Part shown: positions 60,558 through 64,000 of the stretch, in pieces
How the letters are laid out: each line of letters opens with the position of its first letter
How positions within the stretch are numbered: the first letter of the stretch is position 1
Source: Gammaproteobacteria bacterium
GTDB taxonomy: Bacteria; Pseudomonadota; Gammaproteobacteria; Steroidobacterales; Steroidobacteraceae
Assembly (NCBI GenBank): GCA_018970145.1
Contig: JAGWWY010000001.1
Span: forward strand, 372,001-436,000
Length of the DNA stretch: 64,000 nt
Direction of reading: 5' to 3'
Position numbers and translations under genes: made by a program
The notes under the pieces: model-generated
The model's database searches: none
What the model was told of the DNA's origin: nothing
What the model saw: only the letters and a program-made list of their open reading frames with translations

Positions 60558-62741
60558 GTGTTGAAAGTCGCGTTCTTGGCCATCCTCCTCCTCGGCAGCG
60601 CCGCCGTGACCGCGGCTGATTCGGCGCCGCGAGTGGGTCTTGTCCTCTCCGGTGGCGGTGCTCGTGGTGCCGCGCATATCGGTGTGCTGAAGGTGCTCGA
60701 GGAGCAACGCGTACCCATTCATGCGATTGCCGGCACGAGTATGGGTGCGGTCGTGGGCGGGCTATATGCCAGCGGCTTGTCCGCCACAGAAATCGCCGCC
60801 TTGATTGACTCCGACGAATGGCGTGCCGCCTTCACCGAGCCTGCGCCTCGCGATCGCTTGAGTTTTCGTCGCAAAAGCGAGGATCAGAATTTTCTCGTGA
60901 AATTTCCGCTCGGCATCAAGAGCGGTTCGTTTCGTTTGCCAAAAGCGCTGGTGTCGGGACAGCGTGTCTCGCAAGCGTTGCGGCGAGCGACCTTTCCGGT
61001 GGCGGCGCGCGCACAATTCGATCAATTGCCGATCCCGTTCAGAGCGGTCGCCACGGACCTTGAGACCGGCGACGCGGTGGTGCTCTCGGGCGGCGATCTC
61101 GTCGACGCTATGCGGGCGAGTTTGGCAGCGCCAGGGGTATTCGCGCCGGTGGAGATCGACGGACGTTTGCTCGTCGATGGGGGTCTCGCTAACAACTTGC
61201 CAGTCGATGTCGCGCAGGCGATGGGCGTCGATCTGCTCATCGTGGTGGATGTCGGCTTTCCGCTGCGCAAACGCGACACACTCGATTCAGTGACGACCAT
61301 CTCCAATCAGATGTTGTCGATCCTCATTCGTCGCGGCAGCGATGTACAGCGGTCGCACCTCCGAGCGAGCGATATCCTCATTTCGCCGAATCTCGGCGAG
61401 GCATCGAGCTTCGACTTTGCCATCATTCCGCAGGCGACTCAGCTCGGTGAGGCTGCGGCGCGAGCGGCGCTGTCGCGTTTGTCGGCCGTGGCGTGGAGTA
61501 CCGATCGGTATGCCGAATGGCGGGCGGCGCGCGCTGCAGCCCGTCAGCAATCGCCGCAGATCGAGAGCGTTCGCGTCGCCGAGTCGGCGGTGCGCTACGC
61601 GCGTCTGATCGCAGGCAGCTTTACAGCCGCGACGCTCGATGTGAACCGCATCGATGCGGCCGTCACGACGCTCTTTGGTCGCGGCAATTTTGAGTCGGTC
61701 GAATATCGCGTGCGAGGTGAAGCCGGCGAGGCGCTCGAGGTCGCAGCACGGCGTAACTCTTGGGGGCCCAATTACGTACGGTTCGGCTTGTCGTTGCAGG
61801 ATGACTTCAACGGCAACTCCAACTACAACGCGGCCGCGCGATTCGTACTCGCCGACATCGGGCCGCTCGCCGCCGAGTGGGTGTGGGATGCGCAGGTCGG
61901 TGTGGAACCGCGTCTAGCAACCGAGGCACATATTCCGTTCGGTGATGAGGCGCGCTGGTTCTGGATGCCGCAAGCGAGCTTCGAGTTGCGCAACGTTCCA
62001 CTTGTACGGAATGGCGAGAGGATCGCCGAGTATCGACTGCGCACCTCCGAATACGGAGTCGATCTCGGTCGTGAACTTGCCAATTGGGGTGAAGTTCGCG
62101 CCGGCGTGCGGCGCGAGACCGGGCGTGCCCGTTTGCGCTTAGGTGATCCCTCGTTGGCGAGCAGCGATGAGTTTGACATACGCGAATTCTTTGGCCGAGT
62201 CTCGATCGACACGCTCGATAATCGGCATTTCCCGAGGCGCGGCCAGTACTTTGTGACCGAGTGGCGTGGTGAGCGCGAAAGTCTTGGCTCCGATCGTAAC
62301 GCCGATATCGTGACGATCGATTGGCTCTCCGCTCGTTCGCGCGGTCGCGATACCGTCGCGTTATGGACCTCGCTCGGAACGCAGATCGATTCGGCCGAGG
62401 ATAATGTCCGCAGCTTGTTCCCCCTCGGTGGCTTCTTGAATCTGTCGGGGATCGCTCCGGAAACGCTCTCTGGGCGTCATTTTGCGATCGCTCGAGCGCT
62501 CTACTATCGACAGATCGGTCGAGGTGGCGAAGGGTTCTTGAACGTGCCGGCGTACGCGGGCTTATCGCTCGAGGTGGGCAACGTTTGGGACGATCGCAGC
62601 GACATCAGTTTCGGCTCGTCGCTCAAGCAGGGTAGCTTATTCTTTGGATTCGATACGCTGCTTGGACCGGTCTATATCGGCACCGGTTTTGGCGAGGACA
62701 GCGAGAGCAATTTCTATCTGTTCCTCGGGCGTACCTTCTAG
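60558..62741 (+). CDS. Patatin-like phospholipase, type Vd autotransporter (PlpD-like)
   Basis: A 727-residue protein with a Sec signal (MLKVAFLAILLLGSAAVTAAD) and a patatin lipase domain: the oxyanion loop LVLSGGGARGAAHIG, nucleophile GTSMGAVVGG and catalytic Asp in VDGGLANNLP. A POTRA-like segment follows (about 350-395, ARLIAGSFTAATLDVNRIDAAV), and then an Omp85-type beta-barrel from about 400, ending in LFLGRTF with terminal Phe. This domain order defines the type Vd secretion proteins such as Pseudomonas PlpD, which export their own phospholipase A1 domain. The start GTG 60558 gives a good signal peptide. Similar proteins occur widely in gammaproteobacteria. Confidence 0.92.
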   Translation: MLKVAFLAILLLGSAAVTAADSAPRVGLVLSGGGARGAAHIGVLKVLEEQRVPIHAIAGTSMGAVVGGLYASGLSATEIAALIDSDEWRAAFTEPAPRDRLSFRRKSEDQNFLVKFPLGIKSGSFRLPKALVSGQRVSQALRRATFPVAARAQFDQLPIPFRAVATDLETGDAVVLSGGDLVDAMRASLAAPGVFAPVEIDGRLLVDGGLANNLPVDVAQAMGVDLLIVVDVGFPLRKRDTLDSVTTISNQMLSILIRRGSDVQRSHLRASDILISPNLGEASSFDFAIIPQATQLGEAAARAALSRLSAVAWSTDRYAEWRAARAAARQQSPQIESVRVAESAVRYARLIAGSFTAATLDVNRIDAAVTTLFGRGNFESVEYRVRGEAGEALEVAARRNSWGPNYVRFGLSLQDDFNGNSNYNAAARFVLADIGPLAAEWVWDAQVGVEPRLATEAHIPFGDEARWFWMPQASFELRNVPLVRNGERIAEYRLRTSEYGVDLGRELANWGEVRAGVRRETGRARLRLGDPSLASSDEFDIREFFGRVSIDTLDNRHFPRRGQYFVTEWRGERESLGSDRNADIVTIDWLSARSRGRDTVALWTSLGTQIDSAEDNVRSLFPLGGFLNLSGIAPETLSGRHFAIARALYYRQIGRGGEGFLNVPAYAGLSLEVGNVWDDRSDISFGSSLKQGSLFFGFDTLLGPVYIGTGFGEDSESNFYLFLGRTF

Positions 62742-62757
62742 GCGATGATCCGCTCGA

Positions 62758-63015
62758 TCAGCGAGCGGCGAGATTGACCACCTTCTCGTAGACGTGCGCA
62801 GGGAAATCCCCGGGTCGAGAGTATTCGTGTTTGCGACTCATTTCGCGCAGGGCCGCATCGCGCTGCTCGGCGGTGGCATACCAATGCGTCCTGCTCCAGT
62901 CGGAACCGAGCAGCTTGGCGAACGGATCGCCTGACTTCAGCGATACCCGCAGCCCATAGGGTTTGCTGTGAGTGGTCGGCGCTGTGCGCAAATTGTGTGA
63001 CTGGCAGATGTTCAT
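62758..63015 (-). CDS. Small conserved protein of unknown function
   Basis: An 85-residue soluble protein without signal or membrane segment. The central and C-terminal part ([57 protein letters not shown]) reads like a real, compact domain with many charged and aromatic residues, and I recall similar small proteins in Xanthomonas-like gammaproteobacteria, without a known role. A consensus TATAAT lies 9 nt before ATG 63015, supporting expression with almost no leader. It is convergent to the patatin gene (16-bp gap) and divergent from msrA (54 bp). Confidence 0.7.
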   Translation of the reverse strand: MNICQSHNLRTAPTTHSKPYGLRVSLKSGDPFAKLLGSDWSRTHWYATAEQRDAALREMSRKHEYSRPGDFPAHVYEKVVNLAAR

Positions 63016-63024
63016 GGCGGAAGG

Positions 63025-63030
63025 ATTATA
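63025..63030 (-). promoter_or_regulatory. -10 element before the small conserved gene
   Basis: TATAAT on the minus strand, 9 nt before ATG 63015. Confidence 0.45.
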
Positions 63031-63069
63031 CCTCTTGAAGTCATCCGTCGAGGACGACAGACTGCAGCC

Positions 63070-63714
63070 ATGATGTCAGTGAAAACTCGCATGATCGACC
63101 CGTCCATGGCGCTGCCGGGGCGCTCCACACCGATGCCCGTACCCGCGACACACTTCGTCAACGGCGCCGCTTTGCAGCCACCGTTTCCCGCCGGTAGTGA
63201 GGAAGGCGTCTTTGGTCTCGGTTGTTTTTGGGGCGCCGAGCGGCTGTTCTGGAAAATGCCGGGCGTGCTGTCCACCTCGGTCGGTTACGCCGGTGGCTAC
63301 ACGCCGAACCCCACCTACGAAGAAGTCTGCAGCGGTCGCACGGGTCACGCCGAGGTCGTGCGCGTGATTTTCGACCCTGCGCGGATCCGCTATGTGGACC
63401 TGCTCAAGGCGTTTTGGGAGCGGCACGATCCGACCCAAGGCATGCGGCAGGGGAATGACATCGGCACGCAGTATCGCTCCGTCATCTTTTACACGAGCGC
63501 ATCGCAGCGGATGGCGGCAGAGGCAACGCGTGATCGCTACCAACGCGGTCTTGGCGAGCGCGGTTTAGGCAGCATCACCACCGAGATCTTGCCTGCACCG
63601 ACTTATTTCTACGCCGAGGATTACCACCAGCAATACCTCGCCAAGAATCCCAATGGCTATTGCGGTCTCGGCGGCACCGGTGTGGCCTGCATCGCCGATA
63701 GCGAGACGGCATGA
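63070..63714 (+). CDS. msrA: Peptide methionine sulfoxide reductase A
   Basis: MsrA reduces methionine-S-sulfoxide in proteins, with thioredoxin as donor. The 214-residue form has the long N-terminal extension of the E. coli type, the catalytic [11 protein letters not shown] (Cys52), [24 protein letters not shown], and the resolving cysteines Cys198 and Cys207 in [13 protein letters not shown]. The start may be either of two adjacent ATGs. It is separated by 1 bp from the following antiporter gene. Confidence 0.95.
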   Translation: MMSVKTRMIDPSMALPGRSTPMPVPATHFVNGAALQPPFPAGSEEGVFGLGCFWGAERLFWKMPGVLSTSVGYAGGYTPNPTYEEVCSGRTGHAEVVRVIFDPARIRYVDLLKAFWERHDPTQGMRQGNDIGTQYRSVIFYTSASQRMAAEATRDRYQRGLGERGLGSITTEILPAPTYFYAEDYHQQYLAKNPNGYCGLGGTGVACIADSETA

Positions 63715-63715
63715 G

Positions 63716-64000
63716 GTGATCGGCGATCCGCTCGGCGAAGTCTTGATTCTGCTGGTGGCGGCCGTGTTGGTCGTCACGGCGGCGCGTCGGGCTGGCTTAC
63801 CGGCGATTCTCGGGTATCTGTTGGTCGGTGTGTTGCTCGGGCCATATGCGTTCGGGTTATTCGCCGAATCGGCGACGACGCGTTTGTTGTCGGAGCTCGG
63901 TGTCGTCTTTCTCCTCTTTACTTTGGGGCTCGAGTTCTCTTGGCCGCGCATGATGGCCATGCGTCGCGAGGTCTTCGGTATCGGCAGCGCGCAGGTTGCC
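63716..64000 (+). CDS. Kef-type potassium/proton antiporter, 5' part
   Basis: An open frame from GTG 63716 (VIGDPLGEVLILLVAA) continues past the window edge. The visible 95 residues hold three hydrophobic segments, with GLPAILGYLLVGVLLGPYAFGLF and LLSELGVVFLLFTLGLEFSW typical of the CPA2 (KefB/KefC) Na+/H+ exchanger fold. It is probably a glutathione-gated or similar K+ efflux system. The remaining domains, such as the RCK/TrkA-N region that would settle the type, lie outside the window. Coupled to msrA. Confidence 0.85.
   Translation, partial: MIGDPLGEVLILLVAAVLVVTAARRAGLPAILGYLLVGVLLGPYAFGLFAESATTRLLSELGVVFLLFTLGLEFSWPRMMAMRREVFGIGSAQVA

Overview
The window is a GC-rich chromosomal stretch (about 60% G+C) with almost no non-coding space. 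Gene content points to a gammaproteobacterium: fused RlmKL, icd-aceK, a Pseudomonas-like spu/puu polyamine cluster, TonB receptors and a PlpD-type patatin autotransporter. The magnesium chelatase genes bchH, bchI and bchD, with a PpsR/CrtJ-type box between bchI and bchH, suggest it can make bacteriochlorophyll (anoxygenic phototroph, perhaps aerobic). I see no rRNA, tRNA, IS element, prophage or CRISPR array, and no gene for a dedicated transcription factor.

Layout. 0.2-8.7 kb: two convergent operons. One holds an isochorismatase-fold hydrolase, otsB and otsA. The other holds an MmgE/PrpD protein, an NMN-adenylyltransferase-like enzyme, a divergent archaeal-type phosphoglycerate mutase relative, an acyl-CoA dehydrogenase and selD. 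Each operon is headed by the same perfect palindrome ATGTCCGGACAT, so the pair looks like one regulated unit. 8.7-11.4 kb: outer-membrane efflux lipoprotein plus Tat-exported multicopper oxidase. 11.5-20.8 kb: orphan aceE, short putA, a fatty acid desaturase, a MOSC protein and selO. 20.8-23.5 kb: cobalamin riboswitch, btuB and btuM-like B12 uptake. 23.4-34.9 kb: acyl-CoA dehydrogenase, TorF-type porin, puuC, DnaQ/GIY-YIG nuclease, rlmKL and an RND efflux pair. 34.8-45.3 kb: polyamine uptake and catabolism (puuB-puuA divergent from puuD-puuA2-spuC-potFGHI). 45.3-53.0 kb: a Cys/Met PLP enzyme and Mg-chelatase. 53.0-64.0 kb: sterol-desaturase-like protein, aceK, icd, agmatine deiminase, a TonB receptor, the patatin autotransporter, a small conserved protein, msrA and the start of a Kef-type antiporter.

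Functional links. Polyamine genes lie at three places (puuC, the spu/pot cluster, agmatine deiminase). B12 uptake may support bacteriochlorophyll synthesis if an anaerobic BchE cyclase exists elsewhere. Regulation visible in the DNA includes the shared palindromes, the riboswitch, the PpsR-type box over the bchI promoter, and a strong hairpin terminator between potF and potG.

A recurring pattern is a sigma70-like -10 hexamer placed 6-7 nt before the start codon, at twelve genes, including three divergent pairs squeezed into 24-37 bp. This implies common leaderless transcription. Six of nine convergent gene pairs overlap at their 3' ends.
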